Shown in pieces: positions 1 through 12,616 of a stretch of DNA of 64,000 nt; the stretch's first letter is position 1; each line of letters opens with the position of its first letter. A program made the translations under genes and the position numbers. The DNA lies in NCBI RefSeq assembly GCF_949628265.1, contig NC_088790.1:29516545-29580544 (forward strand), written 5' to 3'. This DNA is from Cloeon dipterum. Its lineage: Eukaryota; Arthropoda; Insecta; Ephemeroptera; Baetidae. Below the pieces are notes generated by a model, which was not told the DNA's origin, ran no database searches, and saw only the letters and a list, made by a program, of their open reading frames with translations.

Positions 1-1325
1 TGATCACCCTTGATCAGCTCAATTCGAAATTCCGTGGGATTGTAACCCTTTTTGTCCTCCTCATCTTGGAGAGGATATTTGACAGGATTCACCGTGTCAT
101 TTACATTCATGTAAATTTTAGCTCTAAAAAAACAATTATTGCATCACAAATGGATTCCGAGAAAATTCCATCAAATCCCTCTACCTTTCATCATTTCCAA
201 GTTCTTTGGAAAGCTCAAGTACTGAACCTTTAGCTTCAATCATGAAGCCATCCAGTTCTTTAGGCTGATTCTTACGTGCTGAAATTTCGTCGTTCAAATA
301 GTCCAGCAATTCTCCTTCAGCTGCTCATGGAATAATTTACATAATACGTAGTATAATATGAGAATTTCTCCACGAGGTTGGATTCGATTGGCATGTGACA
401 ATTATATAATTGCCATGTAATTGCTTACTTGTCAATAGATGGTAAAATTCAAGGTTTAGAGTTTGGGCGTTCCCATTTTTTCGGTATCTTTAAATTCCCC
501 GAAAATCGAATTCTGTTAATGAAAGGGGGTAACTTCTTGACTTGAAGCACACCAAGTTTCATAGGTGCATTATTGATTTTGGCGTCTTTTTAAAGGTTTT
601 TACCGCTGCGTACAGCTAAAAATATAACCGAATGGCAATCTGAATTTGGTCTTTGAATAACTTTTAATGTGGTAGCTATAAATCCTGACGCGATACATTA
701 AAATTTTGAAATCTTCAATTCGATATCATGCAATGAAGTTCATAATAAGTGTTTAAAATTAACACAATCTTATTGTTAAAATGTAAAAATTATTAAAAGC
801 AATAACAAAATGTGCACTACTTTTATTAAAAATATGTAACTACAAAATAGTTTTATTATTTTTAAAAGTTAAGTCTAATTGATATTGCCTTTGATAACAT
901 TTTTCTTAGTAAAAGAATAAAAAATCGTTAATTTTCAACACCTAAAATATGCACTTCATTGGTACAAAAGAGAAGGATCATCTTGTCATCAAAATTAAAG
1001 ATTGCAACGCCAACCAAATGCGTCCAATCGACCTCCAATCTCGCAGAGAACTGTTCTATATATAAAATCTAAATCTAGAAAATAATATTATAATCTGTTT
1101 ACCTGTTGAGTTCACTCTCTGGTGGATGTAGCAGGAGCAGGAAAGACCGTGACTCTTGGTCGTCAGCATCTGATTATTTCCCGATGATGATGAGCACATG
1201 AGCCACAAAGGGCGTGTGGACAGATTAGTCGTGGCGTTTTTTGGGCTGGCCACAACAATTTGTCTCACAGGATTCAAAATGCTTCTTACCGATGAGATTC
1301 TCAACGCCGCTTTCACAATGTTCAT
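1..1325 (-). CDS. C1QBP: p32/C1QBP-like mitochondrial protein, left copy (3' part outside window)
   Basis: Minus-strand copy of the gene at 2686-4122. Exons seen: 1325-1103, 320-185 and 123-1 (cut by the window edge), with GT/AG borders and phases matching the right copy. Exon 1 gives a basic, Ser/Ala-rich N terminus beginning MNIVKAALRISS, typical of a mitochondrial presequence. Exon 2 reads EGELLDYLNDEISARK then KELDGFMIEAKG, resembling the start of the mature p32 fold. Exon 3 reads KIYMNVND followed by an acidic stretch and TEFRIELIKGD, the strand-rich middle of the family. I chose the start at 1325 because it aligns with the right copy; an in-frame ATG at 1361 has no counterpart there. 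p32 is a trimeric acidic matrix protein linked to mitochondrial translation. The visible part is open and looks functional, and its acidic stretch fits the family better than the right copy does. Confidence 0.8.
355..1062. repeat. Terminal-inverted-repeat insert in intron 1 of the left p32 copy
   Basis: A sequence like TCTCCGCGAGATTGGAGGT stands at both ends in opposite orientation (about 362-390 and 1018-1053). The same element, shorter, lies in intron 1 of the right copy at 2959-3358. Presence at the same place in both copies implies insertion before the gene duplicated. The rest of the insert is AT-rich without an ORF. Confidence 0.6.
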
Positions 1326-2685
1326 CTTGAGAAATAGATTATAAAAGCTACTTGAATGCAAAATATTTCAAGAAACTGCAGAACGGTCCAACGACTTCAA
1401 CCTGAGCCTTTACGATTACGAATTGATCACAAATAACACGACGTGCTGTTTTTGAATGCAGTTTGGTGTGGTACTAATACACACCACACCACTGGCAGCA
1501 GCAGCACAGTTTTTCTTGTTCAAGGAGAAAGTTAAATAAAATAAAATTCTAATAAAATCAGCGAGGTGTAAGAAAATTTGGAGGATAATCTCTTGAAATA
1601 ACTGTTAAAGCAGCGGGTCCAGATTCGTGCGATACGCAGATATGGCGTCTGCGATGGAGTGAGGCGCGAAAAAATGGTCACGTGAAAAAGCGCGAAAAGA
1701 AGCAATTAAGTTTTGGCAAATCTTGTGACGTATAATTTGCATTAATCTAAACTAATTGTGTCTTTTGGATCGTAAAAACAAACTCTTGACACTCGCCACG
1801 GGAATCCAAAGAGAGCATTTTGTTTCCACATTCAGACGCCATCTTGGATCTGCGCAGTGCGAAACAATTGTATCGCGCATCTGACCCCGCTGTATGTCAA
1901 AACGTGTTTATGAAAATATTTACTCAAAATATCAACTTTCAACTTTGAATGAGCAGTTTATATCTTGGTGATTATAAGTTTACATTTTAAGTTATAAATA
2001 TTGTTAATTTGATTTAAATAATAATTATAAACTCCGATGTTAAAAATTATATATTTTTTAATCAGTAAATTTCAAATATTGAACAAGAAAAAGGTATTCT
2101 ATTAACATTCCTTATTTTAAAAAATAATACCACGACATATATTTTTATAAGCATCTTTTTTTAAATCGTGCACAAATTGGTAAATGTTGGGCTCTCGAGG
2201 AACCACATTTTCGCGGTTTTTCCAACGCTGCTCCGCCGACTGTTTTTCATTTAAAACCTACCGCCCGCACCTACGCGCATAAGCGCTGGAGTGTAATATA
2301 CAGCAGCAATAAAATAACATTAAACCAAAATCTAATTCATTACAAAAACCGAATAAATGGCTCAAAGTACTAATTATAATCATCATTGCAGTGCAAAAAT
2401 TGTGTTTAATATGAAATTTTAAAATTAAAATGGCTCCTTAAGCAGAAATTTCAAGAGAATATCCTCCTCCCTTTCTTACTCCTCACCAAATCCTTGAACA
2501 GTGCTGCTGCTACAGGTGGTGTGGTGTGTACTAGTACCAACTATACCAACTGCCATCAAAAGCCGCATCTCGTGTTATTTGTGAGCAAATTCGTAATCGT
2601 AAAGGCTCCAGGTTCAAGTTGTAGGACCGTTTTCTGCAGTTCCGTGAAATATTTTGCATTGAAGTAGCTTATAATCACTCTCAAG
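1326..2685. promoter_or_regulatory. Shared divergent 5' region between the two p32 copies
   Basis: The two genes face away from each other across about 1.36 kb. The outer parts (about 1326-1535 and 2490-2685) are inverted copies of each other and include a conserved GTGGTGTGGTGTGTACTAGT-like tract and a GCTGCTGCT run, so the duplication took the 5' flank with it. The middle holds a family A element (1611-1892) and AT-rich DNA. No TATA box can be assigned with confidence. Confidence 0.45.
1611..1892. mobile_element. MITE family A, copy A1
   Basis: Starts CAGCGGGTCCAGATTCG and ends TCTGACCCCGCTG, forming terminal inverted repeats. Inside is a conserved GACGCCATCTTGGATCTGCG segment. About 280 bp with no coding capacity. 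Related copies lie at 10731-10992, 38511-38756 and 56987-57247. Superfamily not assigned. Confidence 0.75.
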
Positions 2686-4122
2686 ATGAACATCGTGAAA
2701 GCGGCGGCGAGAATCTCATCGATGAGGAGCATTTTGAATCCTGTGAGACAAAATGTTGGGGCCGCCGGCCCAATCGCCTCGACTAATCTGTCCACACGCA
2801 CTTTGTGGCACATGTGCTCACCATCGTCGGCAAATAATCAGATGCTGACGACCAAGAGTCACAGTCTTACCTACTCCAGCAGCATCCACGGCCAGGATTT
2901 GACCTTAGAAGGTAAAAGTTTAAAATAAATTTTTCTACATTTTGATTTTATGTATAGAACAGTTCTCCGCGAGATTGGAGGTTGATCGGACGCGATTTTT
3001 GGCGTTGAAATCTTTAAGTTTGATGATATTTTTGCCAATGAAGTTCATATTAGGTGTTGAAAATTAAAGATCTTTTATTCTTACTAAGAAAAATGTTATT
3101 AAATGCAATATCAATAACGCTTACTTTAAAAAGACCTTTTTTTAAAAGGAATGCATTTGTAACATGAACTTGACTGGTAGAAAATCGTATGATGTCTTCA
3201 TATAAATTGAAGATTTCGAAATTTTAATATATCACGTCAGGCTTAATAGCTTTCACAATTTTGATGATGAAACTTGGTGTGCTTGTGAAGATTTTCACGG
3301 GCTACATTTCAGCCCTGAATCGCGTCCAATCGACCTCCAATCTCGCGGAGAACTGCTCATAACATTATTATGTAAATTGTTCCATGAACATCAGCTTACA
3401 AAAAAGGACTGGTGGACTGTTTGAAGGACAAAATTTCCACACGAAAGCATCACCCTAAGGAACTGGATGGCTTCAAGATTGAAGCTAAAGGCCCAGTACT
3501 TGAGCTTTCCAAAGAACTTGGAAATGGTGAAAGGTAGGGATTTGATGAAATTTTATTGGAATCCATTTGTGATGCAATACTTGTTTTTTCAGTGTTAAAA
3601 TTTACTGCAATGTAAATCCCAAGGTGAATTTCCGCAAACCTCGCCGAGATTTTGATGACGAAATGCATTACAAGCCCGCTGAATTTCGAATTGAGCTGAT
3701 TAAGGGTGATCAAATATTGGACCTGATTTGCTCATTCAATGATCCAATAGACGACTGTAAGTCCTGAACTAAAAAACAGTTGAACTTTTTTTAATTGAAA
3801 ATTAAATTAGGTAACGGTCGTCCCTTCAAAGTGGATGACATAGGCCTGAACGTGTGTGAACGTAAACACAAGATTGAAATCTATACTGACAGCGGAAAAT
3901 TTCTTTCTCGTGAGGTAAGTTTAAATCACTCCCAGAAAACATAATATTTTTCCTAATTTAAATTTATCACAGGATTCCGAACTGCAGGTCCTGCATCTGG
4001 AAATGCTGAAAGAGAAGGGAATTGACTTTGAATTTGCCCGTAAATTGTATGACGTGGTGATTAAGTATGAGCGCGACCCATATGAAGATGTTCTCGAAAT
4101 GGTGGAAAGGATTAATTTATAA
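2686..4122 (+). CDS. C1QBP: p32/C1QBP-like mitochondrial protein (MAM33 family), right copy
   Basis: Five exons: 2686-2911, 3395-3533, 3593-3756, 3811-3914 and 3973-4122. They join in frame to 260 codons plus TAA, close to the usual family length. Residues 1 to about 70 form a basic, hydroxyl-rich presequence (MNIVKAAARISSMRSIL). The middle shows KIYCNVN and EFRIELIKGDQILDLICSF, like the p32 beta strands. The last exon reads LHLEMLKEKGIDFEFARKL, then a helix ending DVLEMVERINL, matching the C-terminal helices that build the doughnut-shaped trimer. Known role of the family: matrix protein supporting mitochondrial ribosomes and translation. Compared with the left copy, the linker in exon 3 is basic (KPRRDFDDE) where p32 is usually acidic, so this may be a diverging paralogue. 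An AATAAA follows at 4178. The family call is firm; function in this species is inferred. Confidence 0.85.
2959..3358. repeat. Terminal-inverted-repeat insert in intron 1 of the right p32 copy
   Basis: Bounded by AGTTCTCCGCGAGATTGGAG on the left and its near-exact reverse complement on the right, about 400 bp. No ORF. It matches the insert at 355-1062 in the other copy but is roughly 300 bp shorter. Confidence 0.7.
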
Positions 4123-4177
4123 GATGTGAATTTCCAAATAGAATGAGGCAGTATAATGTGGATTATGATCGTTGCCA

Positions 4178-4183
4178 AATAAA
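4178..4183 (+). terminator. AATAAA poly(A) signal of the right p32 copy
   Basis: First canonical signal after the stop codon, 56 bases downstream, at the expected distance for a short 3' UTR. Confidence 0.55.
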
Positions 4184-4199
4184 AAAGATAAAAGAATTA

Positions 4200-7100
4200 T
4201 GTTGACTATTATTTTATTATTTATTCCAACAATAAGAGTTACTCACAAAAGTTTAAAAAAAATCACTTAATAATACAAGATCTTTTCTTATAATTATATA
4301 CTAATTTTCAATTTTTATTTTATTTAGTCCATAAAAATCATAAATTTTTTGTCATTTGAAAACACTTGGAAATTTTTGAAAATTAAACGGTGGAATTAAA
4401 TTCAAATGTGTATTTAGATAAATTTCAAAATTGAGTTTGGGTTGATATTTGTATTTATTCTTAGCTTCAATGATCAAATGTTTTTTCTTTATCTTGAGTA
4501 TTAATCGTCAAAACTCACAATTAAAGTGAAATGTTAGTGATTTTTTATTTAAAATTGATTACCACGTGCGAAAATTTCTAATTTTTCTGATAATGAAAAC
4601 GTAATTAAAATGATAACTGAGCGAAGTTATGTTGCGCGCCCGTCGCCTACTGTAATGTAACCAGGATCGACGGTGTGAAATGCCCCTCTGTTGGAGGAAT
4701 CAAATTTTCTCCGAAATTTACAGTGCTACACTATGTTTTCTCGCATGATTTGGAATCCTCTCATCCAGATCTATCGGACAGCAAGTCTTTTTTTAAAGAA
4801 ATGCGGAATTTCAGTGAAAATCGCGATTGCACATTTCCGTTGAGAATTCTCCATTTAAAATAATGCTAACTTTGAGGCCGATTTTCTCGAAAATTTACAG
4901 TGCTGCCTATTTATTTTTTAAAATGTTCATGATCCTTAGGACATGATCTCTATGTATGTTACAGGATTTTGCGGGGAAATTCACAATCATTCCTCTTGAA
5001 GAGAAGCGAAACTTGAAACATGGCATTTGAGAAATATTATTATAAAGATTTCCGATTGAGACAGCACGCGGTGAAAATGGTTTTATTGCGCACAAGTTGA
5101 CATACCAGGAATTGGCAAAGCGAATAATCTAGCTAATTAGCAAATTCGCAGAATTCTAGAGGAGAACTAATGTGGTCCCTCTAAAGAAACGTGTGTATAA
5201 CAAGTGCGTGTTCTCGCGAATTTCCCCATTGCCGTGCGTTTCAAAAGCGGTGGCTCTCTCGCAGTAGATGAGGCGCGCGCGTATTTCAACACCTCTAATA
5301 TTTTGACACTCGTCGGCATAGTAAAGAAGCTCAAAGGCTCGGCTTTCGCAAAGGCAGAACTCTTAACCTTTCAGCAAATTAAAGCGACACATTTTTGCGC
5401 GATTATTTCTGGCCGCGAGGGAGAGCAACACACACACGTTACTCTTCTTGATGCCCTTCGAACGCCTCTGTTTCTGTTTCTTCTCGCCGCGCGCAAGCAC
5501 ACGCCCAAACAAGCTCCATTAATTGCGCCACGCCACGAAGTTACTGACCTGGCTCAATGCAAAAACCGCTCTCCGGTCGCCACGTCGCAGCCCCAATTTT
5601 TTCTCTGTTCTCTTGTCTTTGCGTCACCCCGGCTAAAAATAGATCGCTTCGTCTCTCTCGAAATCGGCCGCGTGTGCGTCTTTATTTCTGTTTATGCGAT
5701 TGTCAAACATGTTTTTGTGGAGCGCATTACGAAATTGAAACCGGAAATCTATGGTTGGATTTTTTACTTTCTGGCAAGACAAAATCCGGAGAAGAATGGA
5801 AATTTTTAAATCAGTTTTGTCGCTAAATACCGTTTGAAAACAAAATGAAATTTTGCCTAATTTCAGTTTTTACGTAATTTTAAACTGCCATTATTTAATG
5901 AAAATTGGTCGCATTTCTATAAACTTAAAAATTTTTAATCTGCTCAGCGAGACAACTCGAGTGATGCAAAAATTCCCAACAAAAAATGTGCAGGGAAAAT
6001 TGCCTGAAGAAATTACAATTCGTAGAGCTTTCATAAATGTTTAAAGCATTTTAATATTTTTGGGTTCCATATATTTTGTTGATAAATATGAGTCAAGAAT
6101 TAGAATAGTTTCCCCGGGAAATGTGGGAGGGGAAATTTGTATCAATAAATTTTATTTTAAATTAAATATAGCTCGCCATTATTTAATTCATTTAAAAAAT
6201 GCAATTAAATAAAATATTAATTAAGTTTTAAATTTTCAGGATTTTTAACTTAACCTTATAGTTTTACAGTGGTAGGGAAGTTTTTTAATAACACAAACCG
6301 TAATGGTGAATTTTAACTTTTCTTTTGCACTTCAAAATTAAAAAGAATTTGTTGAGAAAATAAATTATTTTTCGGTTAAAAACAAATTAATGCGAACAAA
6401 CGATTTCAAACTCCACGTGTAGACAAGTTTCCTCAGGAGACATTATTTATGTCTATTGGTATTTAGTCTTTTTCTGTTTATAAAAAAAAACGGAAAGGAA
6501 AGACTGGCCCCAACACCATCACAAAAAAAATGGTTGGGGAATTGCTTGTCAAAGCGCAAACAACAAAAGAGAGGGAACTGGTTCTGCAGAGGAATTTTAT
6601 TGTGCGGACAATAATGCAATCACTGGGTGGTCCATCCACAACTCTCTCACAATAGAAGCCCACGAGCATGGAAAACAGCTGGCTGCTTGAATAAATAGGG
6701 GTAGATTTCTGTCGCTTTTGATTCCCCCCATCTTTTGCAGTGTGTTGTTTGCCGCTTTTACGAAATAGGTCGAGCGTGGAATTTTTTCTGTATTCTTCAA
6801 ATTATATTCATTTTATTGCACTACAGCGGGGTTGTGAGATGTGACAGGGGACGCAAATTTAGTTTTGTGAAGCAATGATGAAGTCTGTTCCAATTTATTA
6901 CATATTCAATTCCTGTCGATTTAAATTTTTATCTATTCACATCAATAAAGTTAAGTGTGTGCTTTGACATTTATTCAGATCTTCCCTGTCAAAGAACCAG
7001 ACAAAAAGCGATCAGTCATATATACGAAAAAACCGTCTGAAATCGGTGAAATAGGTCACATTTCCGCTCATAATGTATTTATTTTATTTCAAGTGGTATA

Positions 7101-9205
7101 GAGAATCAGAATGTACTAAAACAACAGTATTAATTATGTCAAGATGAGGTCAATTTTGTGTGCATTACATACTCTTTTGAGATCTGCGCTTTTTATTATT
7201 TTATTTTATTTCGGAAACGAGAGAAATTTAATTTCTAAATTAAAAAAATACATTTTTTATTTCCAAATGAAAATAAAATAATTGAAATAATGTTGCAGTG
7301 TCAGAGAAACAAAACCAAAATGTATTTAATTTATCAATTTAAAGTTGGGCCATTTAAAAAAGCTTTAAAATTTGTATCGCGAAACTCTCTCTTAATTTTT
7401 TTTATGCTGCATTAAGTGAAATCTAATCTGAAGGAGAGTTCAATTATACTGATAAAAACCAGTGCTTATATAGTTTTATTTATAAATCCTAAATTAAATT
7501 GAATCTACAGAGCTTAAAATTCTTGTGAAAAAAATTACTCGTTTTGTCTTCAGAAAGGGACGACAGATGCGAAAACACGTGCTCCGCAGATGTTCCGTCG
7601 TGACTTTTTAATGGAAGAGCAAATATTGTGAATGTGAGCGGACGGAACGAACGGACTCAGAGTGAAATGATAATTAGCAATTGCCGAGATCAAATATTGC
7701 TACATGGCGTGATGCAGGTTTGCGCCGAGCGGATAAAAAGTCGACTTTGCTGTTGACTCTCGCAAGTGTTTGTGCTCTCGGTAATTACCCGACGAGAGCA
7801 TACACTCCAGACCTCATTGATGACACGACCCTAAACAGTAAACAGACTTTTTTGCCTCCAGAAATATTGACTTTTAATTTGAAAAAAGGGGGAAATGGGC
7901 AGGGGCAGATCTGGGATTGTGTTTTAAGGCCAATTTTGGGTATTTACAGGAATTCTTTTGGAACAACTTGTGCACTATTAAAATCTTTATTATTTTCTGC
8001 ACTTTGCTAGACTTGGGCCAGGTTTTAAATTAATTACCTCCAAAATAAATCTAATATTACTTCACATTTTTGGGTTTCTCGATCCCATCCGAGGACAAAT
8101 AATTAAAAAGTTCAGGTAAAAAACTAGAAATAGTTATTTTAGGGGATACAAATAGTACTTTGGGCTGGATATTATTTTAAAAAATTAAAATTTTAGCTTA
8201 AAACATTTTAAATTACAGGCAACAACGGACAAAGGACCTCTGATCCTACAAAATATTTAGTTTTCTGGGAAAATTATAACTTTAAGTCTTATTTTTTAGC
8301 ACTAAAAATACCATTAAATTATTAAATTTCATAAATTATAAATAAAATAGTTGGTTTTATTTAAATTTAAAAAAAAATGGATTGAGCAATTTTAGCAAAA
8401 ATAAAAATTTTCCTGATTGTTGACCATTAGCAAGTTTTAGGCTTATTTATTCCGGAATCAGAAATGATGATTTTTCATTACTTGCCACTCTGCTCTGCAG
8501 TGTTTGCTTTTAAGACACTAATAGATTTTGCAAACCAACAGGGTGTTAATTTTTTTTAACTGCTTTTTTCCTTTAAAAAATATTCCGGTAATCCAAACTG
8601 GCCGATTTCACCGAAACATAAAATTTAATTTTAAATAATAATCCATCGTAAACACACATTTTTAATTCCTCTCCTGATTCTCTAGCTAATTTATTTCAGT
8701 CTCAAATCCACAGAATTAAATTATTAGCGGTTTTAGAATCCGCGGTTTCTAAAATTCACTAAGTCACAGAATTACCATCTCCTTTTTTCCTGAATAAATA
8801 AAAACCTGCTGTCGGCCAGCAATCTCATTAAGATGGTCCCGAGTGCACGACCGTCCGGCCGGCCGGCACGCTGGCATTTCAGAATACGTGACCTCAAAAG
8901 CTCAATTATTATACGATCGAGGCACAAGCATGCACACAACGTACGAAAAAAATATAAAATAAAATGAATGCTGCAGCGCTTTGAGCGAAAGAAAGCAGCA
9001 AACAGGCATTATAGAACTCGAACAAACTAACACACAATGAGTAATAAATAAATTAATAGTATTTGCCCGCGGGAAATCGAAACATACTGGAGATTCCCCT
9101 TTGCAATTAAATATACAAACTGTTTGCTTCCTCTTCTCGATTTTTTGCTGCAATATGCTATGACGCGTTAATTTTCATCTTTTTTATTGTTTTTTTTTGT
9201 TGCAG
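4200..9205. other. Intergenic stretch without a supported gene
   Basis: Mostly AT-rich. About 4660-4990 has phrases seen in family B elements (CTCCGAAATTTACAGTGCTAC-like), suggesting a decayed copy. A less AT-rich patch at 5200-5830 has a 201-codon ORF (5204-5809), judged spurious. A second patch at about 7560-7830 (CGGACGGAACGAACGGACTC, then CTCTCG|GTAATT) could be a promoter and non-coding first exon of the gene starting at 9211, but no second line of evidence supports it. The run CCGGCCGGCCGGCACG lies near 8856. Confidence 0.4.
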
Positions 9206-11595
9206 AAAATATGGCCGAGGATTGTGAGACGGGCGAACAATGCCTTGACCATGAAACTGGCGAGCACTGTGCTGCTTTCACGTCTAATCAGGTGAGTAAC
9301 ATTTTCAAGTCTGACACGGCCTTGAAACACAATGCACTCATTATACAAATTCGTTTAAATGATCACTTGACATTGCGGTTATTATGCAATACACGCCGAG
9401 ATGCCTCTGCTTCGAGTGCTTCGACTCTGAAATTAAATTTAATTATTGAAGTTATTTCTGGTTATTATGCAATGCATCGTAAAGCGATAATAATTATTGC
9501 GTGAGCTTGTTTATAATCACTCCGTTTTTTTTATCTAGACAGCTGGAATTAATAAAACTGTGTTGGCACATTTATTGTTGTTTAAAAATAGAAGCTGATG
9601 CGACGAGTTTTAATTTACCATTGTTATCAGCATGGTGAAACAATCAATGGGAATGAAATTGTTTCAATGAAATTTTTAAAAATTCACAAAATTGGTATTT
9701 TTTCTGATTTTATTTTTATTTAAAATGGTAGTGCAATGGTAGTTGCTAATGAAAAAACTCATCCCTTATGGTTCAGTTGAAGCCCAATTTGACCTTTGTA
9801 GTTGTAGCAGTGTAAATTTTTTAGAAAAGTGGCTGCAAAGTTAGGACTGTCTCCTTGCTTGAAATCCTATTTTATTTCACTAAAAAGGAATTTCTCTGAA
9901 AGGTTTCACACGCTGTTGGACAGATCTCGACGAGAGGAATCGAAATCTGCCAAGAAAATGTGGCCATTCGCTGGAAACTTTCGAGAAAATTTGAATTTTT
10001 ACGGTAGCAAAGGTCATTTTTTTAATATAAATATTGCAAATTTTCGAACAAATTGTTTATCGATCAATTATTGCATCCAACAATTCAAATATTTTTCGAT
10101 TGTAGCCCTGTATCGGTCTACTTTAAATAACAGGCGATGAAATAAATTATAATTTGAATATTATTTTGATATAAACGCTCACTCTGACGGACTTGGATTT
10201 GATATTCACGCGTACTTGATTGAGTTTTTCATTTGCCTTGACTTATTTAATTATTTTATTAGAACAGTAACTTTTCTATCAGGTATATTTGCTAAATTTT
10301 ATGTATATAATAACAAAGCGGTTTTATTTTAGATTTGAATTAAAATAAAATTTAATTATTTTGTGTTTTAAAACTAAAATATCACCTCCTGGCCGTAAAA
10401 AATATAATTGTGCAAAATTTCAATCCAAAAAAATAATTTTTGTTCCAGGTATTGGCTTCAAAAGCATCTTAAATGTGATTTTGATTGAAAATTATTTTAC
10501 TAAAATTAATTTATTATCGTGATATTGCTCTCGTCAGAAATAATATCCTTGGATAATCCAGGAAAATTTGCCACATTCTACTGTTTAAAATTAACTGTGC
10601 AATTTGAAGTTAGCAGAGACACGTAAATTAGAATAATAATTGATTTTTATTCATTATTTTTTTAAATACTAAATTTGCGAGACAAGATTACACGTCAACC
10701 CGCGAAATTTCCTATTCCTTGAGGGGCAGTCAGCGGGGGTCAGATTCGTGCGACGCGCATTAATGGCGTCCGGTGGAGTATGGCGCGAAAAAACGGTCAC
10801 GTAAAAATGCGCGAAAAGAAGCAAGTTTTTGTCAATATTGTGACGTAATTTGCACTTGTCTTTTGGATCATAAAAACAAACTCTTGACACTCGTACGGCA
10901 ATCCAAACGAGAGCTTTTTGTTTCCCACGTTCAGACGCCATCTTGGATCTGCGCAGTGCGAATCAATTTTATCGCAAATCTGGACCCCGCTGGTAGTGTT
11001 TAAAAAGATATTTTTTTCTTATTTACAAGTTTCTGTTAACTTAACATTGCAAAATTACGAAAACCTTGTTACAAAAATAATTTAATATATCGCTAATTAT
11101 TTAAATTTTGTTCAGGTGATGGTGGCGACGGACGCGGAGACGGGCGAGAAAGACTGGCGCTGCCTTTCGACGCGGCGCAGGCCGACGCACACGTTCCACG
11201 TTCCCCGCTCGCTCCTGACAGCTGCCGCGGCCGCCGAGGGCCACGAGGAGGCGACGGAGGGGAGGTTGCGTCCTTCAGCGCTGGAGGAGGGCCGGTACCG
11301 CGCGTTCTTAGCCTGCGTAGCGGTGGCACTGATCGCCTTTCCCTCTGTCACAGTGGCCGCGTGCTTCGTGAGCGAGGTGGTGCTGCACTGCTGGCAGCAC
11401 CGGGCGGCGCGGCGCAAGGGCGCCCGCCGGCCACGCCCCCCGCCCTGCCTCCTGCAGCCCATGCAGCAGCTCGTAAGTGCCTTGTGTGCCGACTGCCAAG
11501 TTGACCGCTTCTACCGCACCGTCGAGCAGAAGCGCAGGAACCGCAAGCTCAGCAAGAACGCGGCCAGGGTGCTGCTCCAGGGCTCCGTCTCCTGA
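9206..11595 (+). CDS. Unrecognised small single-pass membrane protein, two coding exons
   Basis: Exon 9206-9291 (ATG at 9211, after a T-rich tract and TTGCAG) joins in phase 0 to 11116-11595 (acceptor TTCAG), giving 186 codons and TGA. The 27-residue first exon has two DxETGE motifs (CETGEQC, HETGEHC); the second exon begins with a third (DAETGEK). Residues about 89-117 form one hydrophobic helix (AFLACVAVALIAFPSVTVAA), followed by an Arg-rich run, so the C terminus is probably cytosolic. The tail has several Cys and ends with a basic KQRRNRKLSK-like helix. There is no classical signal peptide. Exon 2 is strikingly GC-rich against AT-rich surroundings, which supports coding use. I do not recognise the family and assign no function. 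The intron holds a family B and a family A element. Confidence 0.65.
9719..10127. mobile_element. MITE family B, copy in the intron of the membrane-protein gene
   Basis: Shows the family landmarks in order: CTCATCCCTTATGGTTCAGTTGAAGCC, CTGTCTCCTTGCTTGAAATC, GACAGATCTCGACGAGAGGA and an end GTATCGGTCTACTTTAAA. The ends are eroded. No coding capacity. Confidence 0.65.
10731..10992. mobile_element. MITE family A, copy A2
   Basis: CAGCGGGGGTCAGATTCGTG at the left end and ATCTGGACCCCGCTG at the right end form the terminal inverted repeats. Same internal order as A1. Lies in the intron of the membrane-protein gene, 123 bp before its second coding exon. Confidence 0.75.
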
Positions 11596-12250
11596 TCAGG
11601 GCCACCCTGCGAGCGAGTGCCGTCCGCAAAACTCTGTTCTCTGATGCACACCCGGCAGTCGCTGACCAAAAATGCGATGCCAGAGTGTGCTGCCATCTGC
11701 CGAGAGATATACACAGCACGTCTCGGGCCCTTTTGGTTTTCAGATTTTTTCCATTTAGTTTTATAAGTGCGTGTTATTTCTTCTCTTTCTCTCTTTTTCG
11801 TATAAAGAAAGGTTCCTGAAGGTGCGTGGCAAAGTCCCTGCTTTTATTCTTTTTTTGTGACGTTTTTTGTTGTGTTTAAATGATTTTAACGCTGAATCGT
11901 ATCGTCCATTTTGTACATTTTTAACGGGCGTCATCTCGGTTTCTTTGTTGTGATCGTGTTATTGCCGGCCAGTTTGTCGTCCTGGTGTCTATGTATATAA
12001 GGTCTGAAAAAAGGGTCAGTATAATTGTATATATTAATATGACGGCGAACTTAACGTACAAATGTGAGAAATGTGCCAAAAACGATTAAGATTTTAGTAT
12101 CATTTTTATCATTTTTATTATTTCAAAGATTTAACTCGTTGTGAGATAAAGAGGTTTGGAATATGTATATATACAGAAATTGATAAATTTGACCGTTGGA
12201 TATATGTAATGTTTTATAGTATATTACAATAAAATGAGTAAAATCTCTAC
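11596..12250 (+). terminator. 3' UTR and poly(A) signal of the membrane-protein gene
   Basis: After the TGA at 11595 the sequence turns from GC-rich to T-rich. AATAAA is at 12228-12233, followed by a GT-rich stretch. The cleavage site cannot be placed exactly. Confidence 0.5.
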
Positions 12251-12616
12251 AAGGTACGAAACATTCTTGTCTTTAATTATTCAATTACGCTGGGATGCTA
12301 CAAAACAACACGAAACACAATTATAAATCTGGAAGAACAGGTTCACAATAATTTGTTTTTATTTCTCTCGAAGACTTTAATGAGAAAACCCCGTTCTGCT
12401 GAAATGTATTACAAAGCTACAAAACGTGCTTAAATCGTGGATTAATTTTTTTCAATTCAAAATTCAAATTCGAAATAATAAATATACTTAATTTGGGTGA
12501 TAAGGATGCAAACAGGAGAGAGAGGTCATAAAAAATCAAGAAGCAAAAGAATATTAAACGTCAAGCATGAGACCAACCTGCTGTCAATCCTACACGCTTT
12601 GCCGCCACGACGCCAC

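Noticed and set aside
5204-5809. 201-codon plus-strand ORF, longest in the first 9 kb
   Set aside because: Begins at a GTG, has no recognisable domain, overlaps another ORF in a second frame and lies in a locally GC-richer patch where long chance ORFs are expected.
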